From CAUUCF01 sp963543695 (GTDB lineage: Bacteria > Pseudomonadota > Gammaproteobacteria > UBA9339), in contig CAUUCF010000008.1 of assembly GCA_963543695.1 (NCBI GenBank), positions 1 to 49,631 on the forward strand: 49,631 nucleotides of DNA, read 5' to 3'. The notes beneath the pieces are model-generated. The model ran no database searches, was not told where the DNA came from, and saw nothing but the letters and a program-made list of their open reading frames with translations. Numbering within the stretch: the first letter of the stretch is position 1; every line of letters starts with the position of its first letter. Shown in pieces: positions 25,619 to 33,582 of the stretch. The translations under genes and the position numbers were made by a program.

Positions 25619-25875
25619 TAAAGCCACCAAGGTCGACATGTTTTACGGGAACCGGCTAAAAAACTACGCGCCATCCGACAAAAAACCGGAACATTATAAC
25701 CAAACTTATTTAACAAAACGAAAATTCCTACAAAGCAAACGGCTAAAATTAACGTCCATTTTCTGATATGCAACAAAAATAAAAAAATCGGTAATGACGC
25801 CCGTGCATCAATCCAAAAAAAACGAGCACTTCTAGCAGAATCTCGCCAATGAGCACCACTTACCGGATCGTCCAT
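25618..25875 (-). CDS. icmT: Dot/Icm membrane protein IcmT
   Basis: Eighty-five residues, as in Legionella (86). The family hallmarks are all present: HWRDSARSARFFWIDARASL, HIRKWT, GYNVPVFCRMARSF and the C-terminal CRPWW. Two closely spaced hydrophobic segments (about 27-37 and 41-55). In Legionella IcmT is needed for export and for bacterial egress. It is the first gene of the block; GGGGAG precedes the ATG and a promoter is placed at 25913-25941. Confidence 0.93.
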   Translation of the reverse strand: MDDPVSGAHWRDSARSARFFWIDARASLPIFLFLLHIRKWTLILAVCFVGIFVLLNKFGYNVPVFCRMARSFLAGSRKTCRPWWL

Positions 25876-25912
25876 TTTCTCCCCATTAAATTAATTAATC
25901 TTTCATAATTAC

Positions 25913-25941
25913 ATGTTATGTAGTTTAAGTCATAAAGTCAA
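25913..25941 (-). promoter_or_regulatory. Predicted promoter of the icmT-icmB operon
   Basis: On the minus strand TTGACT (25941-25936), a 17-base spacer and TAACAT (25918-25913) match the sigma-70 pattern (5/6 and 4/6), placing the start about 30 bases before icmT. AAAGTCAA on the plus strand occurs twice, at 25934-25941 and 25953-25960 (19-base period), so a regulator could bind over the -35 box. I see no PmrA-type CTTAAT repeat. The rest of the 25876-26128 gap holds no gene. Confidence 0.5.
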
Positions 25942-26128
25942 CCTTTTAATGAAAAGTCAATTTAATTCGTCAAAAAATTTTCGAAAAAAAATACTGTTTT
26001 TAAAGATTACGTAAAATACACTCATTTTAATAATGACAAGCTTTTAACTAAGTTATTATCCCTAATATTATTTCATTAAATCGAATGATACGATAGCGAT
26101 TACTAATATTTCAGAAGAGAATTTCCAT

Positions 26129-26449
26129 ATGTTAAAAAAATTTTTTATTTTACTATTTAGTTGTTTTTTAATTAACGTTACTTTCGCAGCTCCTAACGTC
26201 GATAAAAATAAAATTTACCCTACTTTAACTTCGAAAGCTGACGTTGAACAAAAAATTAACATCAATACTGCAGACGTTAAAATGTTACAAACCATTAAAG
26301 GTATTGGTCCGAAAAAAGCCGCAGCCATCGTCAATTATCGTAACGAGCATGGTAAATTTCATGAAATTAACGATTTACTAAAAATACCTCAAACAGGTAT
26401 TAATCAAAAATGGCTCGATAAGATTAGTGCGTTTATCGCTTGTTACTAA
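26129..26449 (+). CDS. comEA: ComEA-family helix-hairpin-helix DNA-binding protein
   Basis: Periplasmic DNA-binding protein of natural transformation, which ratchets incoming DNA. The 106 residues have a signal peptide (cleavage near VTFAAP, about residue 20), a short linker and a double helix-hairpin-helix: ININTADVKMLQTIKGIGPKKAAAIVNYR (read ININTADVKML, IKGIGPKKAAAIV) and GKFHEINDLLKIPQTG. This is the single-domain gammaproteobacterial form, without the membrane-anchored N-domain of Gram-positive ComEA. AGAAGAG precedes the ATG. A terminator follows. The other competence gene here, dprA, is frameshifted. Confidence 0.9.
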   Translation: MLKKFFILLFSCFLINVTFAAPNVDKNKIYPTLTSKADVEQKININTADVKMLQTIKGIGPKKAAAIVNYRNEHGKFHEINDLLKIPQTGINQKWLDKISAFIACY

Positions 26450-26455
26450 AATTAT

Positions 26456-26487
26456 AGACCTGTATTTTCATTCATACGGGTCTTTTA
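26456..26487. terminator. Terminator between convergent comEA and glmM
   Basis: A nine-base-pair stem (26457-26465 with 26474-26482, one G-T pair) has an eight-base loop and TTTT after it. It sits 7 bases after comEA and overlaps the last codons of glmM on the other strand; A and T flanks allow use in both directions. Confidence 0.7.
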
Positions 26488-27837
26488 ATAACTGGTATCT
26501 AACGATTCAATTACTTCGACTAAAGCTTGCATTCGATCATCTAAGTCGTTAACGTTTCCTTCCAATAATAACCGCAAAACAGGTTCTGTTCCCGAACAAC
26601 GAACTAATATTCTGCCAGCGGCTTGCTGTTGTAAACTTTGTTCTATCTCTGCTAACACCGATTGAAACTTAACGTTCTTAACGATAACCGGGCCATTGTT
26701 CGTTTTAATGTCTCTAGAAACAGCAGGGTACTGTATTATCGTCTTCGTTAATTCTGTTAAGTTTTTTTCTTCTTCTTTCATTACCCGTAATACTTGCAAA
26801 GCAGCTACAATACCGTCACCGGTTGTCGTTAATCCTAAATGGACAATATGACCAGAGTTTTCCCCGCCTAAAAACCACTTTTGCTTTAGCAACGCTTCTT
26901 TAACGTAACGATCACCTACGTTAGCTCTCACAAATTCAATTCCCAAACGTTTTAAAGAATGTTCTAAACCTAAACTACTAGCTAAAGTACCTACTACTCC
27001 GCCCTTTAAAATACCTATTTGGTGATAAAATTTAGCTAAGACATAAAGAATTTGATCGCCTCCTACTTCACGCCCTAAATAATCCACCAAAATAATACGA
27101 TCTCCATCTCCATCAAAGGCAATCCCCAAATCAGCCCCTTCTTTTAAAACCGTTTCCGCTAAATATTTAACGTTCGTAGATCCACAACCTTGATTGATAT
27201 TAAACCCATCTGGAGCTACGCCTATCGGCAGCACTTCTGCCCCTAATTCTTCAAAAACATTAGGAGCAATACGGTAAGTGGCTCCATTTGCACAATCAAC
27301 GACGATTTTAAATCCTTTTAAACTATAGTTCAGACCTAGTGTCCCTTTGCAAAATTCGATGTACCTTCCACGAGCATCGTTTAACCTTTTAACTTTTCCT
27401 AATTCTAAAGCTGGTACCAACTGCGGTTCTTTAGTTAATAATTGTTCGATTTGCTTTTCTACTTGATCCGATAATTTACTCCCTTCCATCGAAAAAAATT
27501 TAATCCCGTTATCGTAATAAGGATTATGTGAAGCACTAATTACGATCCCTGCTTGAGCTTTAAAAGTTCTCGTTAAGTAAGCCACTGCTGGAGTAGGAAT
27601 AGGACCTAACATTAAAACATCTACCCCACTAGAAGTTAACCCCGCTTCTAAACAAGATTCTAAAAGGTAACCGGAAATACGAGTATCCTTACCGATCAAA
27701 ACTTTCGCTTTTCCTGCGTATAAGTCTTTTAAGATTTTACCAGTAGCTTGTCCTAGCTTCAACACGAATTCTGGATTGATAACCTCACCACCAAATACTC
27801 CTCGAATCCCGTCCGTACCAAAATAACGTCCTGCCAT
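26485..27837 (-). CDS. glmM: Phosphoglucosamine mutase
   Basis: Converts glucosamine-6-phosphate to glucosamine-1-phosphate for UDP-GlcNAc, feeding peptidoglycan and LPS. The 450 residues match the family (E. coli 445). N-terminus RYFGTDGIRG, active-site phosphoserine loop GIVISASHNPYYDNG (Ser about residue 103), metal loop AFDGDGDRI, sugar loop GGENSGH and phosphate-binding RCSGTEPVLR near the end. It lies directly after ftsH; the folP gene often found between them is missing. Confidence 0.97.
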   Translation of the reverse strand: MAGRYFGTDGIRGVFGGEVINPEFVLKLGQATGKILKDLYAGKAKVLIGKDTRISGYLLESCLEAGLTSSGVDVLMLGPIPTPAVAYLTRTFKAQAGIVISASHNPYYDNGIKFFSMEGSKLSDQVEKQIEQLLTKEPQLVPALELGKVKRLNDARGRYIEFCKGTLGLNYSLKGFKIVVDCANGATYRIAPNVFEELGAEVLPIGVAPDGFNINQGCGSTNVKYLAETVLKEGADLGIAFDGDGDRIILVDYLGREVGGDQILYVLAKFYHQIGILKGGVVGTLASSLGLEHSLKRLGIEFVRANVGDRYVKEALLKQKWFLGGENSGHIVHLGLTTTGDGIVAALQVLRVMKEEEKNLTELTKTIIQYPAVSRDIKTNNGPVIVKNVKFQSVLAEIEQSLQQQAAGRILVRCSGTEPVLRLLLEGNVNDLDDRMQALVEVIESLDTSY

Positions 27838-27839
27838 GT

Positions 27840-29702
27840 CTAATTACTCGTTTCCTCAACTGCCTTCGTTTCTAACTCTCCCTCTATTAAGGTAAAATCA
27901 CCTTGCATAATCCGCTCGATTTGTTCCGCATCTAAAGTTTCATACTTAATTAACGCTTTAGCCATTACCTGTAAAGTTGCAGCATGTTTTCGCAGTAACT
28001 CTAACGCCTTATTGTAATTCAAATCAATAATACGACGCACTTCTTTATCGATCTCTAAAACGGTAACGTCCGAAATTTCTTGTTTAGACGCAATGGTTTT
28101 CCCTAAGAAAATTTCTCGTTCGTCTTTACTATAGGCTAACGGACCCATTTTTTCCGACAACCCCCAACGAGTAACCATATTACGAGCGATACCAGTTGCT
28201 CTTTCGATATCGTTAGACGCTCCTGCCGTAATTTCTTCTGTTCCATATTGCAGTAATTCGGCGATCCTTCCCCCAAATAAAACAGCAATTTGATTCTCTA
28301 ACATCTTCTTGGAATAACTATAATGATCTTCTTTAGGTAAAAAAGTAGTAACGCCTAAAGCCATGCCTCGAGGAATAATCGTAGCTTTATAGACAGGATC
28401 ATGACCATCTTCCACTAAGCAATAACCAACAATAACGTGACCAGCTTCGTGATAAGCAGTAAGCGCTTTTTCTTTTTCACTTACTAACATTGATCTTCGT
28501 TCACTCCCCATTAAAATTTTATCTCGAGCGCGATCAAAAGCATCCGCTTTCACTTTATTTTCGTTATGTTTAGCCGCAATTAACGCTGCTTCATTAACTA
28601 AATTAGCCAGGTCTGCTCCTGAAAAACCAGCGGTACCTCGCGCAATCACCGCCGCATCTACTTGCTCGTCTACCGGTACTTTTTTCATATGTACTTTTAA
28701 AATAGCTTCTCGCCCTTTAATATCTGGTAAAGGCACGTATACCTGACGATCAAAACGACCTGGACGTAATAAAGCAGGATCCAACACATCCGGACGGTTA
28801 GTAGCCGCCATTACGATAATCCCTTCTTTCCCAATAAAACCATCCATTTCGACTAATAATTGGTTTAAAGTCTGCTCTCGTTCGTCATGTCCACCTCCTA
28901 ATCCAGCTCCTCTATGACGTCCCACTGCGTCAATTTCATCGATGAAAATAATGCACGGAGCGTTTTTTTTCGCCGTTTCAAATAAATCTCTAACTCTAGA
29001 AGCACCTACACCAACGAACATTTCTACGAAATCTGAGCCAGACATTAAAAAAAACGGTACGTTAGCCTCTCCAGCTACTGCTTTAGCTAATAACGTTTTA
29101 CCTGTACCCGGTGAACCTAACAATAAAACTCCGCATGGAATTTTACCTCCTAATTTCTGATACTTGATTGGGTTCTTTAAAAAATCGACTAATTCTTCTA
29201 CATCCGCCTTAGCTTCTTCTATCCCCGCTACATCGGCAAAAGTAACTTTTGTTTTATCCGGTTTCAACATAATTGCGCGACTTTTTCCAAAAGCAAAAGG
29301 CCCCCCTTTGCCGTCACTTCCTCCAGCTTTACGTAACAAAAAGAAGAAAAAACCTAACATGACTACCATCGGTAACCAGTGAATTAAAATGGCAGGCAAA
29401 ATTTTACTATTTTCTGGAGAAATACCAATTACTTTAACTTGCTTTTTAATTAACGTCGGCAATAAATTATGGTCTTCTAAAGGAATATAGGTAGCAATTT
29501 TACTTTTATCTTTTAACGAAGCTAAAACGTGATGTTCTTCGATTTCTACCTGGGCTACGTTCCCTTGCTCAATCTCTTGTACTAATTGAGAATAAGCGAC
29601 TTTTCTAACGTTTCTAGTTTTAATCGCTTGAGTATTAAATAGGTACGCTAAACCCAAAATTACGACTAAAAAAAATAAAAAATTTTTAAAAATACTTTTC
29701 AT
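27840..29702 (-). CDS. ftsH: ATP-dependent membrane zinc metalloprotease FtsH
   Basis: Membrane-anchored AAA+ protease that degrades LpxC, sigma-32, YccA and misfolded membrane proteins. The 620 residues have two membrane segments (about 6-22 and 102-122) around a short periplasmic domain, Walker A GSPGTGKT (196-203), Walker B FIDEIDAVG, SRH (TNRPDVLDPALLRPGRFDR, about 301-319) and the zinc site HEAGH (418-422). Ribosome-binding site GGAAAAAGGA. Forms a two-gene unit with glmM, as in E. coli apart from folP. Confidence 0.98.
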   Translation of the reverse strand: MKSIFKNFLFFLVVILGLAYLFNTQAIKTRNVRKVAYSQLVQEIEQGNVAQVEIEEHHVLASLKDKSKIATYIPLEDHNLLPTLIKKQVKVIGISPENSKILPAILIHWLPMVVMLGFFFFLLRKAGGSDGKGGPFAFGKSRAIMLKPDKTKVTFADVAGIEEAKADVEELVDFLKNPIKYQKLGGKIPCGVLLLGSPGTGKTLLAKAVAGEANVPFFLMSGSDFVEMFVGVGASRVRDLFETAKKNAPCIIFIDEIDAVGRHRGAGLGGGHDEREQTLNQLLVEMDGFIGKEGIIVMAATNRPDVLDPALLRPGRFDRQVYVPLPDIKGREAILKVHMKKVPVDEQVDAAVIARGTAGFSGADLANLVNEAALIAAKHNENKVKADAFDRARDKILMGSERRSMLVSEKEKALTAYHEAGHVIVGYCLVEDGHDPVYKATIIPRGMALGVTTFLPKEDHYSYSKKMLENQIAVLFGGRIAELLQYGTEEITAGASNDIERATGIARNMVTRWGLSEKMGPLAYSKDEREIFLGKTIASKQEISDVTVLEIDKEVRRIIDLNYNKALELLRKHAATLQVMAKALIKYETLDAEQIERIMQGDFTLIEGELETKAVEETSN

Positions 29703-29797
29703 GTCCTTTTTCCTTCCAGCAATGTTCGAAATTACCTATATCTTGATAAGAAACTAACATAAAATAATTATCGAAACAAGCAAGATAGCACAAAATA

Positions 29798-29828
29798 ATC
29801 ATTCCCCGTTAAAAGGGAATGATCTTTT
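29798..29828. terminator. Strong hairpin with T-run in the ftsH/suhB divergent gap
   Basis: ATCATTCCC (29798-29806) pairs perfectly with GGGAATGAT (29815-29823) around an eight-base loop, followed by CTTTT. It looks like an intrinsic terminator for plus-strand transcription, but it lies between genes that are transcribed away from each other. The remainder of the gap (29703-29928) has no ORF I can support. Confidence 0.5.
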
Positions 29829-29928
29829 AGCGTTAAAACCAACGTTCACTGATTAAATATCGCTAATCCACTGGACAAATGCATCATTTACGTTTATAAC
29901 CATAACCAGAAAACTAGAAAAGAAAAAT

Positions 29929-30708
29929 ATGCATCCATTAATTAATGTCATTACGAAAATTGTTAGAGACGCCAGTAAAATTATTTTACGCCATTTAGAT
30001 CGTTTAGATACAATTCAAATAGAAAGCAAAGGAGCAAACGATTTCGTTACTGAAATTGATCAAGCTACTGAACTTTTTATCAAAGAAGCTTTACTTAAAC
30101 AATACCCTCATTACGCTTTTTACGGAGAAGAGAGTGGGTTAACCGGCGAAAGCGATTATTGTTGGATTTGCGACCCTATCGATGGCACTTCCAATTTCAT
30201 CAAAGGTATTCCTCATTTTTGTATTTCGTTAGCGTTAAAGCATAAAAATAAAATTGAACACGGTATTATTTTTGATCCGATACGCCAGGAAATTTTCACC
30301 GCTTCTTTAGGAGAAGGAGCTTTTTTAAATAATCACCGTATCCGCACTCACCTTAACCCTAAAATCAACGGAGCAATGGTCGCGTTGGCAGGTAAACCCG
30401 CCGTTTTTGATCAACATTTAGGTATTAATAATTTACTTCGTTGTCAAAAACTAATTAATTTCCGAAAGTTAGGCTCAGCCGCTCTAGATTGTGCTTACGT
30501 AGCCGCGGGACGATTAGATGCCGCCATCGGAATAGAATTATCGTTATGGGACTTTGCCGCAGGTATCCTCTTAGTGCAAGAAGCAGGAGGGATTAGTACC
30601 AGTTTATATCAAAACGATAATTTATTGAAAACCGGTAATTTAATCGTTAGTAACAGTGAATTAGTCGATAAATTATTAAAAATTTGGAACCAAAATGAAC
30701 AAAATTAG
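29929..30708 (+). CDS. suhB: Inositol-1-monophosphatase family protein SuhB
   Basis: Mg-dependent phosphatase of the IMPase fold; in E. coli SuhB also acts in rRNA antitermination with Nus factors. The 259 residues (E. coli 267) show the metal-binding motifs in order: GEESG (about 65-69), DPIDGTSNF (about 85-93) and LWDFAAG (about 208-214). Its end overlaps typA by 14 bases, so the two form a unit. No promoter stands out between the 29798 hairpin and the start. Confidence 0.94.
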   Translation: MHPLINVITKIVRDASKIILRHLDRLDTIQIESKGANDFVTEIDQATELFIKEALLKQYPHYAFYGEESGLTGESDYCWICDPIDGTSNFIKGIPHFCISLALKHKNKIEHGIIFDPIRQEIFTASLGEGAFLNNHRIRTHLNPKINGAMVALAGKPAVFDQHLGINNLLRCQKLINFRKLGSAALDCAYVAAGRLDAAIGIELSLWDFAAGILLVQEAGGISTSLYQNDNLLKTGNLIVSNSELVDKLLKIWNQNEQN

Positions 30709-32515
30709 AAACGTCGCCATTATTGCCCATGTCGATCATGGTAAAACTACTTTAGTTGATCAACTCCTCAAACAAGCTGGAGCATTAAAAGCTAAAACGG
30801 TACAAGAAGCAGGTAATCATTTAATCATGGATTCTAACGAATTAGAACGTGAACGTGGCATTACAATCTTAGCTAAAAATACCGCCATTCTTTGGCAAGA
30901 TTATCATATTAATATCGTCGATACCCCAGGACATGCTGATTTTGGGGGAGAAGTAGAACGTATTTTATCGATGGTTGATTCGGTTTTATTACTAGTAGAT
31001 GCCGTAGATGGACCAATGCCCCAAACGAGATTTGTAACGGAAAAAGCTTTTGCTGCTGGGTTAAAACCCATTGTAGTCATCAATAAAATTGACCGTCCAC
31101 ATGCTAGACCAGAATGGGTTATTAACCGTGTTTTTGATTTATTTGATCAATTAGGAGCAACTGAACAACAATTAGATTTTCCGGTCATTTATACTTCCGC
31201 TTTACAAGGTTACGCTACTCTAGATTATAACGTACCTTCTCATAACATGAATCCTTTATTCCAATTAATCGTAGATTTAGTACCCCCTCCTACGGTAGAA
31301 ACAGATGCCCCGTTACAAATGCAAATCAGTTCATTAGATTATTCTTCCTTCGTTGGCACTATTGGGATTGGAAGAGTAACTCGTGGGACAATCAAACGCA
31401 ATCAAAACATCGTGATCATTAACCGGGAAGGCCAAACTAGACCCGGTAAAGTTTCACAAATTTTAAAATTTACCGGATTAAGTAGGTACGAAGTTGCAGA
31501 AGCAGTCGCAGGAGACATTGTCGCTTTAACCGGTTTAGAAGGAATTCAGATCTCTGATACTCTATGCGATCCCCAGCAAGTAGTAGCTTTACCAGCATTA
31601 ACGATTGATGAACCAACTATCAGTATGATTTTTGAAGTTAATAGTTCCCCCTTTGCCGGTCAAGAAGGGAAATTTCTTACTAGTCGCCACTTAAGAGAAC
31701 GGTTATATCGAGAATTAACCCACAACGTCGCCCTTAGAGTAGAAGATACCGAATTTCCTGATAAATTTAAAGTTTCTGGACGAGGAGAACTTCATTTAGG
31801 TGTTTTAATCGAAACGATGCGCCGTGAAGGTTACGAATTAGCCGTATCGCGCCCTCAAGTAATTTTAAAAAATAATCAAGGTAAAATCGAAGAACCATAC
31901 GAACGTTTAGTAATCGAAATCGACGAACCATATCAAGGTAAAATTATTGAAAGTTTAGGAAGAAGGAAGGGAGAATTAATCACGCTCGAAAACGATTGGG
32001 GAGAAAAAGGGCGGTTACGTTTAGAGTACTTGATTCCTACCCGTGGCTTACTAGGTTTTCAAAACGAATTTATCAATTTAACTTCTGGTACGGGTATCAT
32101 GTCTCACGTTTTTGAACGCTATGATACCCTTAAAAACGAAAGTGCACCTCACCGTAATAAAGGAGTAATGGTTTCAGCTGAAACGGGAAAAACTACCGGG
32201 TACGCCTTATTTAATCTGCAAGAAAGGGGAGCAATGCTAGTTTCTCCTCAAACCGAAGTATACGAAGGAATGATCGTTGGTATTAATGCCCGTAATGAAG
32301 ATATGGTTGTCAATCCTACGAAAGAAAAACATTTAACGAATATTAGAGCCGCAGGCTCAGATGAAAACATTATTCTTACCCCGCCAGTCATCATGAGTCT
32401 AGAAAAAGCTTTTGAATTTATCGAAGATGACGAACTCATTGAAATTACCCCTAGCAACCTAAGGTTACGTAAAAAACTCTTAAAAGCTTTAGATCGTAGA
32501 CGCCAACAATCTTAA
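30695..32515 (+). CDS. typA: Ribosome-associated GTPase TypA/BipA
   Basis: Translational GTPase of the EF-G family involved in 50S assembly and stress or cold growth. The 606 residues equal the family length. G1 AHVDHGKTT (about 10-18), switch I RGITI, G3 DTPGHADFGGE (about 71-81), G4 NKIDRP, G5 SALQG; then beta-barrel, domains III and V, and the BipA-specific C-terminal domain (RAAGSDENIILTPP region) ending in a basic helix. Overlaps suhB. Confidence 0.98.
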   Translation: MNKIRNVAIIAHVDHGKTTLVDQLLKQAGALKAKTVQEAGNHLIMDSNELERERGITILAKNTAILWQDYHINIVDTPGHADFGGEVERILSMVDSVLLLVDAVDGPMPQTRFVTEKAFAAGLKPIVVINKIDRPHARPEWVINRVFDLFDQLGATEQQLDFPVIYTSALQGYATLDYNVPSHNMNPLFQLIVDLVPPPTVETDAPLQMQISSLDYSSFVGTIGIGRVTRGTIKRNQNIVIINREGQTRPGKVSQILKFTGLSRYEVAEAVAGDIVALTGLEGIQISDTLCDPQQVVALPALTIDEPTISMIFEVNSSPFAGQEGKFLTSRHLRERLYRELTHNVALRVEDTEFPDKFKVSGRGELHLGVLIETMRREGYELAVSRPQVILKNNQGKIEEPYERLVIEIDEPYQGKIIESLGRRKGELITLENDWGEKGRLRLEYLIPTRGLLGFQNEFINLTSGTGIMSHVFERYDTLKNESAPHRNKGVMVSAETGKTTGYALFNLQERGAMLVSPQTEVYEGMIVGINARNEDMVVNPTKEKHLTNIRAAGSDENIILTPPVIMSLEKAFEFIEDDELIEITPSNLRLRKKLLKALDRRRQQS

Positions 32516-32544
32516 CGAAAAAGAAGACACTTAAACGATAAAAT

Positions 32545-32583
32545 AAAAAAAACCTATTCAGCGTCAATAATCCCCTGAATAGG
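32545..32583 (-). terminator. Bidirectional terminator between typA and peptide 3
   Basis: CCTATTCAG (32553-32561) and CTGAATAGG (32575-32583) form a perfect nine-base-pair stem with a 13-base loop. On the minus strand eight T follow, making it a strong terminator for the convergent gene at 32600-33007; on the plus strand it serves typA less well. Confidence 0.8.
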
Positions 32584-32599
32584 CCTTGTTTAACCAAAC

Positions 32600-33007
32600 T
32601 TAAGGGACAGTAGGAAGCACGCAACAAGTAGCTAAACCACTAATAAATAATCCAAAACCTAAACATAACATAGCGTTATATAAAGGTCCACATCCACTAC
32701 CACAACAAAATCTCATTTCTGATCCACAACTTAATATAGGTTTATTAATAGATAAATTAATTTCTACATCTCGTACTACTTCTACCTCGTTACCTTCACT
32801 ATCAACAGAATCATGATCATGCATACGAGGCAAAACTATACCTGCATTTGTGTTTCCTCCACGCACCGGTGGGCATAAACCCAACATTCCTACGACAAAC
32901 ATCGACAAGCCTAAAACCATGATTCCTGCTGGTGCAATATAATCTACGCCACTAGCACCACCACCTCCGTTGATCTGAGTTAATTCAAGAACGTTTAATT
33001 TACGCAT
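32600..33007 (-). CDS. Cys-rich membrane protein with double-glycine leader (peptide 3)
   Basis: 135 residues from the ATG at 33007, chosen because AAGGT lies five bases upstream; the in-frame ATG at 33034 has no room for a binding site. The first 15 residues, MRKLNVLELTQINGG, match the leaders at 213 and 674 in spacing and end in four glycines. The body has a hydrophobic segment (about 25-46) with LGLCPP, a polar acidic middle (HDHDSVDSEGNEVEV), a Cys cluster (CGSEMRFCCGSGCG) and a second hydrophobic segment (about 105-130) ending CC. I recognise no family. It follows dotA-icmV on the same strand by 87 bases but has its own likely -10 box (TATAAT, 33051-33046). Size and two membrane segments suggest a membrane-active or membrane-inserted exported protein rather than a small bacteriocin. 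Confidence 0.65.
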   Translation of the reverse strand: MRKLNVLELTQINGGGGASGVDYIAPAGIMVLGLSMFVVGMLGLCPPVRGGNTNAGIVLPRMHDHDSVDSEGNEVEVVRDVEINLSINKPILSCGSEMRFCCGSGCGPLYNAMLCLGFGLFISGLATCCVLPTVP

Positions 33008-33094
33008 ACATGACCTTAAATGTTTAATAAACATCTTTACAAAGTATTATATCATCATTAAAAAATCAAGTAGAAAATCTTTTAATAAAGATTT

Positions 33095-33568
33095 TTAATG
33101 ACGTTTTAAAACAAAGTTAAGCCAATCTTTAAAATGGTTTCCTAACTGTTTCTTCGTCATTTGAAAATACCAAAAATGTTCTCGATAAGCAGACAAACCC
33201 ATAATTCCAATAAAGATAGTTACCAACAAAGCTACCCAAATCCTACCGATCGTTAACAAGTAAAAAAAGTAGCCTAAAAATAATAAACAAAATGCCAAAT
33301 AAATCATCGACGACCACCAAAAAGTTTTCCGTCTTTTTTCTTCTTCTTGTTGAGATAGACCTAACCGAATAATAGCTTCTTGATAAGTCTCTTGAATGGT
33401 TTCAGGTTGATTTTTATTTAACGAACAAAAACGTTTCAATAATCCAACGACGTTGCTAACGTTCTGATTTAATTCATCATAAGAAACCCACGCTTTATAG
33501 TTAACAAAAGAACGAAAAAAGCGTTTCACTTTTCCTGGCTTTTGTGTTTGTTCTGTTTTCTTCACCAT
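33095..33568 (-). CDS. icmV: Dot/Icm membrane protein IcmV
   Basis: Inner-membrane component of unknown detailed role; 157 residues (Legionella 151). Signature parts: GKVKRFFRSFVNYKAWVSYDEL at the N-terminus (read GKVKRFFRSF, KAWVSYDEL), AIIRLGLSQQ, two adjacent membrane segments (about 85-120), and AYREHFWYFQMTKKQLG followed by DWLNFVLKR. It lies 14 bases after dotA on the same strand. In Legionella icmV is next to dotA but divergent from it, with icmW and icmX following, so the arrangement here is a rearranged one. Confidence 0.92.
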   Translation of the reverse strand: MVKKTEQTQKPGKVKRFFRSFVNYKAWVSYDELNQNVSNVVGLLKRFCSLNKNQPETIQETYQEAIIRLGLSQQEEEKRRKTFWWSSMIYLAFCLLFLGYFFYLLTIGRIWVALLVTIFIGIMGLSAYREHFWYFQMTKKQLGNHFKDWLNFVLKRH

Positions 33569-33582
33569 AAATAACCTCTTTT

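Noticed and set aside
25268..25639. icmR or icmQ hidden between icmS and icmP
   Set aside because: The gap is three bases and no alternative frame in either gene resembles IcmQ.
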